Positions 8,870 through 16,745 are shown, numbered from the stretch's first letter. The stretch: 64,000 bases of DNA from Lachnospiraceae oral taxon 107 str. F0167 (GCA_000209465.1 GL890591.1:2177-66176); one strand, 5' to 3'. Translations and numbers: made by a program. The notes: generated by a model from the sequence alone, not told the origin.

Positions 8870-9898
8870 ATGGATAAAAAAGATGAAATGATGTTTGTAA
8901 ATCATGAATCCCTTGTAAAAAAGATTTATATTATTAGGGGACAAAAGGTTATGCTTGACTTTGAATTAGCCGAAATCTATGGATATGAAACGAAAAATTT
9001 TAACAGGCAAGTCAAGAATAATATTGAGAAGTTTGAAGGCGAAGATTTTATGTTCAGGCTCACAGAAGAAGAAATGGATGACTTGAGGTGCAAAATTTTC
9101 ACCTCAAGCTGGGGTGGTACAAGATACCTTCCTTATGCCTTTACCGAACAGGGAATTTATATGCTGATGACTGTATTAAAGGGTGACCTTGCTGTAAGGC
9201 AAAGTAGAGCTTTAGTTCGTACTTTCAAGCAAATGAAAGACTACATTGTAGAAAATCAAGGCTTGATTGGGAAAAGAGAGTTTTTGCAGCTTTCGATGCA
9301 AATCACAAGTAATGTCGTGGAAATGCAGGATTTAAGACGAGATTTAAGAGATGTTGAAGATAAGGTAGCAGGATTAGTGGATAATTTAGGGAATGTTGTA
9401 CATAAATCTGAGCTGTCTGATTTGATTCTCGACCTCAGCAATCCACAGCTCAAATACGGATTTTTACTTTTGAATGGACAGCCGATCGAAGCAAATCTCG
9501 CTTATAAGGACATTTATAGCATAGCGAAAAAGAGCATTTATATCGTAGATAACTACATTGGAGTGAAAACGTTGGTCTTGTTAAAAGATGTTCCTTCATC
9601 GGTAGAGGTCATTATATTCAGTGATAACATCGGCAAAGGACTTCATACCCTTGAATATTGGGATTTTTGTGAGGAATATCCGTTTAGAAAGATAACATTC
9701 CAAAAATCCGTCGGAGAGTTTCATGACAGGTATATTATTATCGACTGGAATACCGAGCATCAGAGAATCTATCATTGTGGAGCGTCTTCCAAAGATGCAG
9801 GACAAAGAATTACGAGCATAACGGAAGTAGTTGATCAGATGATTTACACTGACCTTATCAATAAGCTCTTGAAAAATCCGGTGTTGAAGTTAAAATAG
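8870..9898 (+). CDS. ORF6N domain / PLD-like protein (copy 2)
   Basis: 342 residues, closely similar to copy 1 over the whole length; the C-terminal two thirds are nearly identical, while the ORF6N part around residues 55-95 diverges (for example FTSSWGGTRYLPYAFTEQGI). It has the same HDRYIIID (HxR-x4-D) and GASSKD motifs of a PLD-like domain. The start has GAGGATAATGAA upstream. The divergence is confined to the region expected to lie near the DNA-contacting surface, so the copies may bind different targets (inference). It is the only gene of the unit that splits the CRISPR repeat. The biochemical role is unknown. Confidence 0.78.
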   Translation: MDKKDEMMFVNHESLVKKIYIIRGQKVMLDFELAEIYGYETKNFNRQVKNNIEKFEGEDFMFRLTEEEMDDLRCKIFTSSWGGTRYLPYAFTEQGIYMLMTVLKGDLAVRQSRALVRTFKQMKDYIVENQGLIGKREFLQLSMQITSNVVEMQDLRRDLRDVEDKVAGLVDNLGNVVHKSELSDLILDLSNPQLKYGFLLLNGQPIEANLAYKDIYSIAKKSIYIVDNYIGVKTLVLLKDVPSSVEVIIFSDNIGKGLHTLEYWDFCEEYPFRKITFQKSVGEFHDRYIIIDWNTEHQRIYHCGASSKDAGQRITSITEVVDQMIYTDLINKLLKNPVLKLK

Positions 9899-9928
9899 AA
9901 GTAAAACAGATTGGGAATTTTAAAAAAT

Positions 9929-9952
9929 TTATGCAATACTTGACACAAGGGT
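9929..9952 (+). other. Right end (half attachment site) of the inserted unit
   Basis: Same sequence family as 1613-1636 and 8194-8217 (CAATACTTGACACAAGGGT core), lying 30 bp after the ORF6N-PLD stop and directly before the last 11 nt of the interrupted CRISPR repeat. Confidence 0.65.
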
Positions 9953-10095
9953 GGAATGTAAAGCCATTACGCTCAAATGCAACTGCTGAGGTATTGCATT
10001 AGAATATAACCAGAATGGAATGTAAAGTTGTATACAGTTTTTTCTCCGGATATTTCATACATTTCATTAGAATATGACCAAAATGGAATGTAAAT
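9953..10095 (+). CRISPR. CRISPR array fragment 2 (continuation of fragment 1)
   Basis: It begins with the last 11 nt of a repeat (9953-9963), followed by a 34-nt spacer, a full repeat (9998-10027), a 38-nt spacer and a last full repeat (10066-10095). That last repeat ends in GTAAAT instead of GTAAAG, typical of a terminal leader-distal repeat. With the inserted unit removed, fragments 1 and 2 form one array of 10 full repeats plus the half repeat at 8218. The leader is therefore expected to the left, where the array is cut. Confidence 0.88.
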
Positions 10096-10478
10096 CTTAA
10101 AAATCAAATAGAGAGCCTTACAAGTAAACTTCAATGAAAGAAGCAAAAACTTTTTCAAAAACTACTTAGGTGATGAAATAAAGTAAGTTACTTATGCAGG
10201 AGCTTATGGATATTCCCTAACAAGGAAAATTGCATGAAAGAGACCGATACAAAAGTGAGGATTAAGTGATTTTTCGTAAGTGCATATGCACTTACCGTGT
10301 TTATTACGAAAGTGTAGTTAATAATTTAAGTGTTAAGTAAATTTAATTTTATATTATTATAATACAAACAAATATAAAAAAATAAACTGTAGATCACATA
10401 GTATATTGATATCTTAGATAAATGATTAAAATGGTGACAGAACTAAAAGATTGCAAAGTGAATAGTATTTGAATTTGA
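10096..10478. other. Gene-free stretch after the CRISPR array, with a 20-bp palindrome
   Basis: A+T-rich DNA with no plausible reading frame. The only marked structure is a perfect 20-bp palindrome at 10276-10295 (GTAAGTGCAT/ATGCACTTAC). No tRNA, cas gene or insertion sequence could be recognised. Confidence 0.5.
10276..10295. repeat. Perfect 20-bp palindrome
   Basis: GTAAGTGCATATGCACTTAC equals its own reverse complement. It lies between the CRISPR end and the TetR operon. It has no loop, so it looks more like a protein-binding site than an RNA hairpin. The partner is unknown. Confidence 0.6.
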
Positions 10479-10526
10479 AGACTTATAACTTTTACAAAGA
10501 GGGTATAAGTCTTTTTGACTTTTTTC
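10479..10526 (+). terminator. Intrinsic terminator before the TetR operon
   Basis: AGACTTATA (10479-10487) pairs with TATAAGTCT (10504-10512), followed by TTTTTGACTTTTTT. Its T tract runs into the -35 box of the next promoter. Confidence 0.65.
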
Positions 10527-10571
10527 ATTTTATATGATATGCTATGACTATAAATATAAAAATAGTCATAG
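10515..10571 (+). promoter_or_regulatory. TetR-operon promoter with 10-bp dyad operator
   Basis: The -35 box is TTGACT (10515-10520), the spacer is 17 nt, and the -10 box is TATGCT (10538-10543). The perfect inverted repeat CTATGACTAT (10542-10551) / ATAGTCATAG (10562-10571) overlaps the -10 box and the likely start point. A TetR-type repressor encoded directly downstream would block its own promoter here; this regulation is inferred from position. Confidence 0.75.
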
Positions 10572-10589
10572 ATAATTTAGGAGGAAGTT

Positions 10590-11201
10590 ATGGCTACCGC
10601 TTTTACTGATAAAGAAAAAGAAGTAATTAGAAAGAAATTACAAAAAGCTGCAAAGGAATGTCTTCAAAGATATGGGGTTAGGAAAACAACAGTTGACCAA
10701 ATGGTAGAAATGGTTGATATTTCCAAGGGTTCTTTTTATAATTTTTATTCTTCAAAAGAAATGTTGTTTTTTACAGTCTTAGAAGAATATCAAATAGATA
10801 TAATGAATCGTTTGGCAGAGAAATTAGAACAGGAAAATCAAATAAATGCAAATCAGTTTGTACAGTTACTATATGATTTTTATCAGGATTTTCGCTATTC
10901 ATTTGTCTTTAATATATTTAAAAATCACGAAATGGAATTACTCATAAGAAAATTACCGAAAGAAGTAATAACAACTCATCAACTCTTAGATGATAGAATG
11001 GCTGAAAAAATTTTGTCCAGAATCAATATTAGAGAAAGCGTATCGGTAGAAATTGTTTCCGCTTTATTCAGAACGATTGCTATGAGCATATTACACGTCG
11101 AAGAAATCGGCGAAAAACAATTTGATGCGGTATTAAAATTACTAATACAAGGAATTGTTGGACAAATTATTGAGGAGGATAATGGTGAAAGAGGCAATTA
11201 A
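10590..11201 (+). CDS. TetR/AcrR-family transcriptional regulator
   Basis: 203 residues. The N-terminal helix-turn-helix (residues ~15-60) carries the TetR pattern: KECLQRYGVRKTTVDQM followed by DISKGSFYNFYSSKEMLF. The C-terminal helical ligand-binding half is not assignable to a known effector. The start has AGGAGG 5 nt upstream. The 3' end overlaps the ABC ATPase start by 20 bp, so the three genes form one operon. It is probably an autorepressor acting at the dyad at 10542-10571 and relieved by the substrate of the transporter. Confidence 0.9.
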   Translation: MATAFTDKEKEVIRKKLQKAAKECLQRYGVRKTTVDQMVEMVDISKGSFYNFYSSKEMLFFTVLEEYQIDIMNRLAEKLEQENQINANQFVQLLYDFYQDFRYSFVFNIFKNHEMELLIRKLPKEVITTHQLLDDRMAEKILSRINIRESVSVEIVSALFRTIAMSILHVEEIGEKQFDAVLKLLIQGIVGQIIEEDNGERGN

Positions 11202-12123
11202 AACAGTAAATCTTTCTAAAAAATATGGAAAAACTCTTGTTGTTGATGACTTGAATCTATCAATAAGCTCCGGTGAAATAGTAGGTTTTTTAGGGCTGAA
11301 CGGCGCAGGAAAAACAACGACTATGAGAATGCTGTTAGGATTGATAAAACCTACATCAGGAGAATGTTATATCCAAGGAAATAAGATGGACCAATATAAT
11401 GTAGAGGCTCTAAATGAAATAGGTTATATTATTGAAACGCCCTATTCTTATCCTGAATTAACCGTGCAAGAAAATTTAGAAATTGTCAGTACGCTAAGAG
11501 GGATTAGAAATAAAGATGTTATTGATTGGGTAATTGAAAAACTGAAACTGGATCAATATAAAGATAAACAAGTAAAACATCTTTCTTTAGGAAATATTGC
11601 TCGCTTAGGAATTGCAAAAGCAATTATTCATAAACCTGAAATCTTAATCCTTGATGAGCCGACAAATGGACTGGATCCTTTTGGAGTCATTGAAGTGAGA
11701 GAGCTGTTAAAAGAATTAGCAAATAATCTTGGTACAACTGTTCTTATTTCAAGCCATAAGCTGGAAGAGATATCTAAAGTTGCAACAAGAATAGTAATTA
11801 TACATGAGGGTAGACTCATAAGAGAAGTTGAAAGTAAAGAGTTGGATCTGTATTTAGAAAAAAGGTTGTTGGTAAGCGGTCGTAACAACAAGGCTATGAA
11901 AGAAGTATTATCTGCTAAGGGTTATCAAGTGAATTTCAAATCAGATTTAGAAAATAATTCCTGTTACTTAGAACTGATTGATACAAAGTCCGTGGAATCT
12001 TCGGAAGAGATTGCCACATTGCTGGTTAATGCAGGTTATCCACCCAAAATGCTGACTGTTGAAAAAGAAGATTTAGAGAATTATTTTCTTAGAGTACTTA
12101 ATGACTGTAATAGAGGAGCATAG
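11182..12123 (+). CDS. ABC transporter ATP-binding protein (BcrA-like)
   Basis: 313 residues. Walker A is GLNGAGKTTT, the signature region LSLGNIARL (a relaxed form of LSGGQ, common in bacitracin/lantibiotic-type ATPases), Walker B ILILDEPTNGLDP, and the switch His lies in SSHKLEE. The start at 11182 (MVKEAIK) is chosen because GAGGAGG lies 5-6 nt upstream; a longer in-frame start at 11155 has no such site. A ~100-residue C-terminal tail follows the NTPase domain, as in the BcrA/DrrA group. With the next gene it forms an ABC-2 exporter, likely for a peptide antibiotic or other toxic compound (substrate unknown). Confidence 0.9.
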   Translation: MVKEAIKTVNLSKKYGKTLVVDDLNLSISSGEIVGFLGLNGAGKTTTMRMLLGLIKPTSGECYIQGNKMDQYNVEALNEIGYIIETPYSYPELTVQENLEIVSTLRGIRNKDVIDWVIEKLKLDQYKDKQVKHLSLGNIARLGIAKAIIHKPEILILDEPTNGLDPFGVIEVRELLKELANNLGTTVLISSHKLEEISKVATRIVIIHEGRLIREVESKELDLYLEKRLLVSGRNNKAMKEVLSAKGYQVNFKSDLENNSCYLELIDTKSVESSEEIATLLVNAGYPPKMLTVEKEDLENYFLRVLNDCNRGA

Positions 12124-12124
12124 A

Positions 12125-12907
12125 ATGAAAATGAATAAGATCCTTTCTTGTATTTTAATTGAATGGAGAAAGCTGATAAAATCAAAACTTTCGATAATAA
12201 CTGCCTGTACTATCTGTTTCGTTCCTTTTATTGTCGGGATATTTGCAGCTATGATGAAATATCCGGAGTCTTTTAAAAATCTCGGTTTGATTTCTGCAAA
12301 AATGGAGATGATTAGAATAACGGATTGGTCATCATACCTTATGTCCTTATCACAAGTAATTTCTATTGGAGGTTTACTCATTTTTGGATTTACAACATCT
12401 TGGGTTTTTGGTAGAGAATACTCTGATAAAACCATGATAGACTTATTAGTGATTCCGATAAAAAGAGGTACGATTGTATTATCCAAGTTTATAGTTATCG
12501 CTTTATGGAGTTATTTTATATCAATTATTGCGCTTATATTAGGATTGTTAGCCGGCAAATTGATTGGACTTTCAGGTTGGAACTCAATAACCGTTTTCAA
12601 AGGTATATTTACTTTTGCTTATTGTACTACCCTTACTATCTTACTATCTACTCCGGTTGGTTTTTTTGCTTGCTTAGGTCGTGGATATTTATCGCCATTG
12701 GCATTTATCATTTTCACAGTTCTTTTCTCTCAGCTTGGTTCAGCTCTTAATTTGGGTGAATATATTCCATGGTCTATTCCTTCACTCGCAAGTGGTATTA
12801 CGGGAAAAGTGATTTTTAATTTAGGGGGTATAATTAGTTTGTTTGTGGTTAGTATTTCGGGATTTATTTTAACAATAGCTTGGTGGAGATATGCAGACTA
12901 CAATTAG
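12125..12907 (+). CDS. ABC-2 type transporter permease
   Basis: About 260 residues with six hydrophobic segments; the first follows a short basic stretch (EWRKLIKSKLSIITACTICF). It includes the typical ABC-2 segment with WVFGREYSDKTMIDLL after the second helix. AGAGGAGCAT precedes the ATG, one base after the ATPase stop. It is the membrane partner of the upstream ATPase. The gene ends at 12907, followed by transposase debris and a terminator. Confidence 0.85.
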   Translation: MKMNKILSCILIEWRKLIKSKLSIITACTICFVPFIVGIFAAMMKYPESFKNLGLISAKMEMIRITDWSSYLMSLSQVISIGGLLIFGFTTSWVFGREYSDKTMIDLLVIPIKRGTIVLSKFIVIALWSYFISIIALILGLLAGKLIGLSGWNSITVFKGIFTFAYCTTLTILLSTPVGFFACLGRGYLSPLAFIIFTVLFSQLGSALNLGEYIPWSIPSLASGITGKVIFNLGGIISLFVVSISGFILTIAWWRYADYN

Positions 12908-12911
12908 TATG

Positions 12912-13160
12912 GAGGAACTAAAAAAGATTTGGCAGAAATAATAAAAAAGTTGTGTGAGTTGGGACAAGTAAACCTGACAGATGGAAGAGCGTGCATAGAT
13001 TATTCCCATATATATGTAGCAATTCCGCCCAAAAGAGTGTGTCAGACTTTATGTTATATTTAAAAGGCAAAAGTGCATAATGCTGTTTGATATATACTTG
13101 GAGTATAGGAATAAATGGGGAGAAAGTAATTTTTGGCAAGAGGATATTATGTTTAAATAG
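12912..13160 (+). pseudogene. IS200/IS605-type TnpA remnant
   Basis: One frame reads KDLAEIIKKLCELGQ, then ACIDYSHIYVAIPPKRVCQT, then stops, then a degenerate GRK-stop-FLARGYYV. This follows the TnpA core: DHVHMLVSIPPK (here YSHIYVAIPPK, with only one His of the HUH motif) and FWAEGYYV near the end. At least five stops are present and both ends are missing. It is an inactive fossil just after the ABC operon. Confidence 0.75.
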
Positions 13161-13177
13161 TATTTATACTTTGAAGG

Positions 13178-13219
13178 GGCTATAAAAATACAGTAAAGTT
13201 TTTATAGCCTATTTTTATT
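13178..13219 (+). terminator. Intrinsic terminator
   Basis: GGCTATAAAAA (13178-13188) and TTTTTATAGCC (13199-13209) form a perfect 11-bp stem with a 10-nt loop, followed by TATTTTTATT. It would end transcripts of the TetR-ABC operon. Confidence 0.75.
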
Positions 13220-13550
13220 TATATAAGTTGAATAAAAGTTGAAATCTAAAATGTAATAAAAATTTCTATCAATATACTAAAAATTGGGAAAAATAAGATA
13301 TAAAATTTGTGATAGGTTATGCGTTTAACCGTTGTGAAAGCTGAATTCCTATTGTACAATGGATTTGCTGAAAGGGGAATATATCCTTTTAGGCGATGTA
13401 GAAGTGATGCACCGGTGTAATGTATCATTGATATTTAATTAATATCAGAAATGGTAGAGCAAATCTCTTTATTATACAATATATTAGAAAAGTAGTAATA
13501 AGGTTAATATCAAAAATACACCGGATAATAATGGGAAGAGAAGGGATTAT
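13210..13550. other. Gene-free leader region of the LacI gene
   Basis: 340 bp without a convincing gene. Visible items are the 8-bp palindrome CACCGGTG (13411-13418), with ACACCGG repeated near 13517. There is also a near-palindrome GATATTTAATTAATATC (13429-13445), whose half TTAATATCA recurs at 13504-13512, just upstream of the LacI start. These repeated half-sites may be LacI-type operators (inference). No promoter stands out clearly. Confidence 0.4.
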
Positions 13551-14561
13551 ATGGCACAAAGCAGAGTTAGGATTGTTGATGTTGCAGATGCGCTGGGGCT
13601 TAGTACAGCAACGGTTTCAAATGTGATTCATGGTAAAACCCGGAAAATTTCGGATGAAACGGTAAAAAGGGTTCAACAGGAGCTTGAAAAAACCGGATAT
13701 ATTCCTAATATGGCAGGAATCTTGCTTGCAAGAAATAATTCAAGAATTATCGGAGTGGTAGTGAATGATCATCCCAAATATGAGGGCAGAGTTTTAGAGG
13801 ACGGATTTGTAATGTCGTCATTAAACGCACTTTCTCACGAGGTAAATAAAAAAGGATATTTCCTTATGATAAAAACAACGACAGATATCAATGAAGTAAT
13901 AGCGTTTGCTTCAATGTGGAATATGGACGGGCTGATTCTGATGGGATTTTGTGAAGAGAATTATGAAAGACTGCGAAATCAGATGAGGATATCTTTTGTT
14001 GTATATGACGGCTATTTTGATAAATGCTCAAAATTTGTTAATCTTGTGATTGATCATTATGATGGAGGTTATAAGGCAGGGGAATATTTTAAGAAGCTTG
14101 GACATAAAAAAGCATTATGTATCTCAGATAATTATATATGTATGGACAAGGAGCGTATTGATGGATTTTGCAAAGCCTTTGAACCCGGGGAAACTGTAAT
14201 CTGGAAAATACCTAATACAAAGAAAGGAAGAGTACAATTTTACAAGGATAAGTTTTTGGAACTTTCAAAGCTTAATATTACCGGAGTTTTTTCAGTATCC
14301 GATTATTATGCACTGGACTTTATGCAATTTTTACAGGCAGAAGGTATTCGGATTCCGAAAGATTTGCAAATAATTGGGATGGATGACAGTATGGCAAGTA
14401 GGGAAAGCATTCCGGCATTGACTACAATTCATCAGGACGCATATTTAAGGGCAAAGGCTGCAATCAAATGTATTGAAGATATGCGTGACGGGAAGGAATA
14501 TGATACAAGAATAGTTCTTCCGGTAAAACTTATAAAAAGAGAAAGTACAAGGGAATTATAA
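13551..14561 (+). CDS. LacI-family transcriptional regulator
   Basis: 336 residues. The N-terminal LacI helix-turn-helix is clear: VRIVDVADALGLSTATVSNV, then hinge-type NMAGILLARNNSRIIGVVV. A periplasmic-binding-protein-like effector domain follows, ending with the typical DDSMASRESIPALTTIHQD segment. A GAAGAGAAGGGATT site precedes the ATG. The stop overlaps the MATE exporter start (TAATG), so it most likely controls that gene. The effector is not predictable; repeated half-sites upstream suggest autoregulation. Confidence 0.9.
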   Translation: MAQSRVRIVDVADALGLSTATVSNVIHGKTRKISDETVKRVQQELEKTGYIPNMAGILLARNNSRIIGVVVNDHPKYEGRVLEDGFVMSSLNALSHEVNKKGYFLMIKTTTDINEVIAFASMWNMDGLILMGFCEENYERLRNQMRISFVVYDGYFDKCSKFVNLVIDHYDGGYKAGEYFKKLGHKKALCISDNYICMDKERIDGFCKAFEPGETVIWKIPNTKKGRVQFYKDKFLELSKLNITGVFSVSDYYALDFMQFLQAEGIRIPKDLQIIGMDDSMASRESIPALTTIHQDAYLRAKAAIKCIEDMRDGKEYDTRIVLPVKLIKRESTREL

Positions 14562-15892
14562 TGTCAGAGTTTAGTAAATCATTATGTAAAATAGCTGTTC
14601 CTGTTACATTGCAGAGCATGTTGCAGGCATCATTTTCAATTATTGACCAGATAATGATCGGTCAGCTGGGGGAAATAAATATATCGGCAGTTGGACTGTA
14701 TGGTAATTTTTCTTTGATTTTTCATGTGGTAACAGGTACGGTGGGAACTGTTGCAGGAATATTAACAGCACAGTTTATCGGAGCAAAGGATATGAAAGAA
14801 GCATGGAGCAGCTTTGATATAAGCATGGTTTTTGCAGTGATAATATCTGTATTATTTTTGTTTGCATCAGGAGTTTTTCCGACACATATTATTGGACTGT
14901 ATACAAAGGATGCAGGTATTATAAATATGGGTGCCGTGTATTTTCGCATTGTAGCATTTTCATATATTCCGATGGCAATCAGTATCATTTTATCCACATG
15001 GCTGCGCTGCAAGGAGCATGCTGTCATACCGTTTTTAGCAAGCCTGTTAGCTGTAGGTATAAATACAGGACTTAATTATATACTTATATTCGGGAAAGCC
15101 GGATTTTCACCTATGGGAATAAAAGGTGCGGCAATTGCAACCCTTGTTTCTCAGTTATTTAATCTTATATTTATTTTTATCGGATTTATTCTTTGCATCA
15201 AAAAAGATGGGGATAAGCCGATATTGTCATTACATTTTAAAAGGATCAGTATACCGGATTATTTTATAATGGTTATACCTATTCTTGTAAGTGAGTTTCT
15301 CTGGAGTTTGGGGCAGAATGTGGAAACCGGGGTGTATGGGCATCTTGATACGGCAAATCTTGCGGCATATATGCTTACGGCTCCGATTCAGGGATTGGTT
15401 ATGGGTGCTTTAAGCGGTTTGTCAGCTGCAGCAGGCGTTATGGTCGGAAAGAGACTTGGAAAGAAAGAGTATGAGGAGGCATATAGGGAATCAGGGAAAA
15501 TTATGATTGCTGGGTTAATAGGCGCAGTCTTTATATCATCAATTCTTATATTGCTGGCAGGAGTCTATACAGGATTTTATCAGGTGGATTATAATGTAAA
15601 AGAGCTTGGGAAAATCCTTCTTGTAATATTTGCCCTATATGCTCCGGTAAAGGTTGAAAATATGATTCTTGGAGGAGGTATTATAAGAAGTGGAGGAAAT
15701 ACAAAAATTATAATGATTATTGACATTATAGGAACATGGTGTATAGGAATTCCTCTTTGTATGCTTGCAGCATATGTGTTTAAATGGGGAATTGTAGGTG
15801 TATATACATTGCTTACTACAGAAGAGATATTCAGACTTGTTGTATCACTTGTTATTTTTAAGAAACGCACATGGATGATAAGTTTATCATAG
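14561..15892 (+). CDS. MATE-family efflux transporter
   Basis: 443 residues with about 12 hydrophobic helices arranged as two similar halves. The opening AVPVTLQSMLQASFSIIDQIMIGQLGE and the later GAAIATLVSQLFN segment are typical of MATE/DinF multidrug or metabolite exporters. It would couple export to Na+ or H+ flow across the cytoplasmic membrane. It is translationally coupled to the LacI regulator, which points to an inducible exporter; the substrate is unknown. Confidence 0.9.
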   Translation: MSEFSKSLCKIAVPVTLQSMLQASFSIIDQIMIGQLGEINISAVGLYGNFSLIFHVVTGTVGTVAGILTAQFIGAKDMKEAWSSFDISMVFAVIISVLFLFASGVFPTHIIGLYTKDAGIINMGAVYFRIVAFSYIPMAISIILSTWLRCKEHAVIPFLASLLAVGINTGLNYILIFGKAGFSPMGIKGAAIATLVSQLFNLIFIFIGFILCIKKDGDKPILSLHFKRISIPDYFIMVIPILVSEFLWSLGQNVETGVYGHLDTANLAAYMLTAPIQGLVMGALSGLSAAAGVMVGKRLGKKEYEEAYRESGKIMIAGLIGAVFISSILILLAGVYTGFYQVDYNVKELGKILLVIFALYAPVKVENMILGGGIIRSGGNTKIIMIIDIIGTWCIGIPLCMLAAYVFKWGIVGVYTLLTTEEIFRLVVSLVIFKKRTWMISLS

Positions 15893-15999
15893 AGATACCT
15901 ATTCTATACAATTGATGAGTTTAGTAAATATGAACTGTGTTAAGAAGTGATAAAATCCCGGTTAACAGATTTTAATATAACAGGAATGGTATACATAGA

Positions 16000-16030
16000 A
16001 TAAACCACCGGTTTAGCCGGTGGTTTATTA
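16000..16030. terminator. Bidirectional terminator between MATE and ZIP genes
   Basis: ATAAACCACCGG (16000-16011), loop TTTAG, CCGGTGGTTTAT (16017-16028): a perfect 12-bp stem with A/T-rich flanks on both sides. The genes converge here. Confidence 0.85.
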
Positions 16031-16031
16031 T

Positions 16032-16745
16032 TTAACTCAGAGCTACATCCAGTGCCATCATCACTGTAAAGCCGAAGGCAAACAGTATAACTCCTATATT
16101 TGAATGTTCTCCCTCACTCATTTCAGGGATTAGTTCCTCTACTACAACATATATCATAGCACCTGCAGCAAAGCTTAGAAGATAGGGCATAACGGGGATA
16201 AAAATCTTTGATGCACCAAGCATTATAAAGGCTGCGACAGGTTCAACAGCACCGGAGAGTACACCGTAGAATAATGCTTTCATCTTGCTATTCCCCTCAG
16301 CATGAAGCGGCATAGAGATAATTGCCCCCTCCGGCAAGTTTTGAATGGCAATACCAAGAGAGAGAGCAAGAGCTGCTCCTGCGGATATGCCGATATTGCC
16401 GTTTAAGAATCCGGCATATACTATTCCAACTGCCATTCCTTCTGGGATATTATGAAGTGTAACTGCAAGCACCATCATAGTAGTTCTTGCAAGCTTGCTT
16501 TTTCTGCCCTCTGCTTTGCTTGTATACATATGCAAATGAGGAATAATATGGTCAAGGCTGAGTAAAAATAAAGTTCCTAACCAAAAGCCGATAAAAGCGG
16601 GAAGAAAGCTCAGTCTCCCGGCACCGGACTTCTCCATCTGTTCAATAGCCGGTATTATAAGACTCCATACAGATGCTGCCACCATAACACCTGCCGCAAA
16701 GCCGGTTAAAGCTCTTTGTACAGTTCTGCTGAGTCCTTTATTCAT
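16032..16745 (-). CDS. ZIP-family metal transporter
   Basis: 237 residues, about eight hydrophobic helices. The ZIP metal-site helices are present: TLHNIPEGMAVG and, one helix later, AIQNLPEGAIIS (HNxPEG/QNxPEG pair). A short His-containing loop (HIIPHLHMY) lies between helices 3 and 4. It likely takes up Zn or another divalent metal at the cytoplasmic membrane. It is a single gene, read toward the MATE gene. The metal is not predictable. Confidence 0.9.
   Translation of the reverse strand: MNKGLSRTVQRALTGFAAGVMVAASVWSLIIPAIEQMEKSGAGRLSFLPAFIGFWLGTLFLLSLDHIIPHLHMYTSKAEGRKSKLARTTMMVLAVTLHNIPEGMAVGIVYAGFLNGNIGISAGAALALSLGIAIQNLPEGAIISMPLHAEGNSKMKALFYGVLSGAVEPVAAFIMLGASKIFIPVMPYLLSFAAGAMIYVVVEELIPEMSEGEHSNIGVILFAFGFTVMMALDVALS

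Larger units (their letters stand above)
8742..9952 (+). mobile_element. 1211-bp recombinase-element derivative inserted in a CRISPR repeat
   Basis: The unit starts directly after the first 19 nt of a CRISPR repeat and ends directly before the remaining 11 nt. Removing it restores a repeat identical to the full repeats on both sides (8657 and 9998). Its ends (8742-8765 and 9929-9952) are imperfect inverted repeats. It carries one gene, the ORF6N-PLD protein. The DNA just upstream of that gene (about 8840-8869) resembles the 3' end of the recombinase gene at the window start, so this looks like an internal-deletion derivative of an element that once had the recombinase. There is no target duplication beyond one shared T, as expected of site-specific serine recombination. 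It is probably immobile alone but could be moved in trans. Confidence 0.7.

Noticed and set aside
8742-9952. Reading the unit as a classical insertion sequence with terminal inverted repeats
   Set aside because: There is no transposase and no target duplication; a serine-recombinase remnant and an attP-like dyad fit better. It stays possible.
8218-10095. Reading the repeats as a minisatellite
   Set aside because: The spacers are unique and 34-38 nt long, repeats are 30 nt with even spacing, and the 3' part resembles I-B repeats.
12918-13139. Minus-strand open frame over the IS200 remnant
   Set aside because: It is the shadow of a decayed plus-strand TnpA, with no family pattern of its own.
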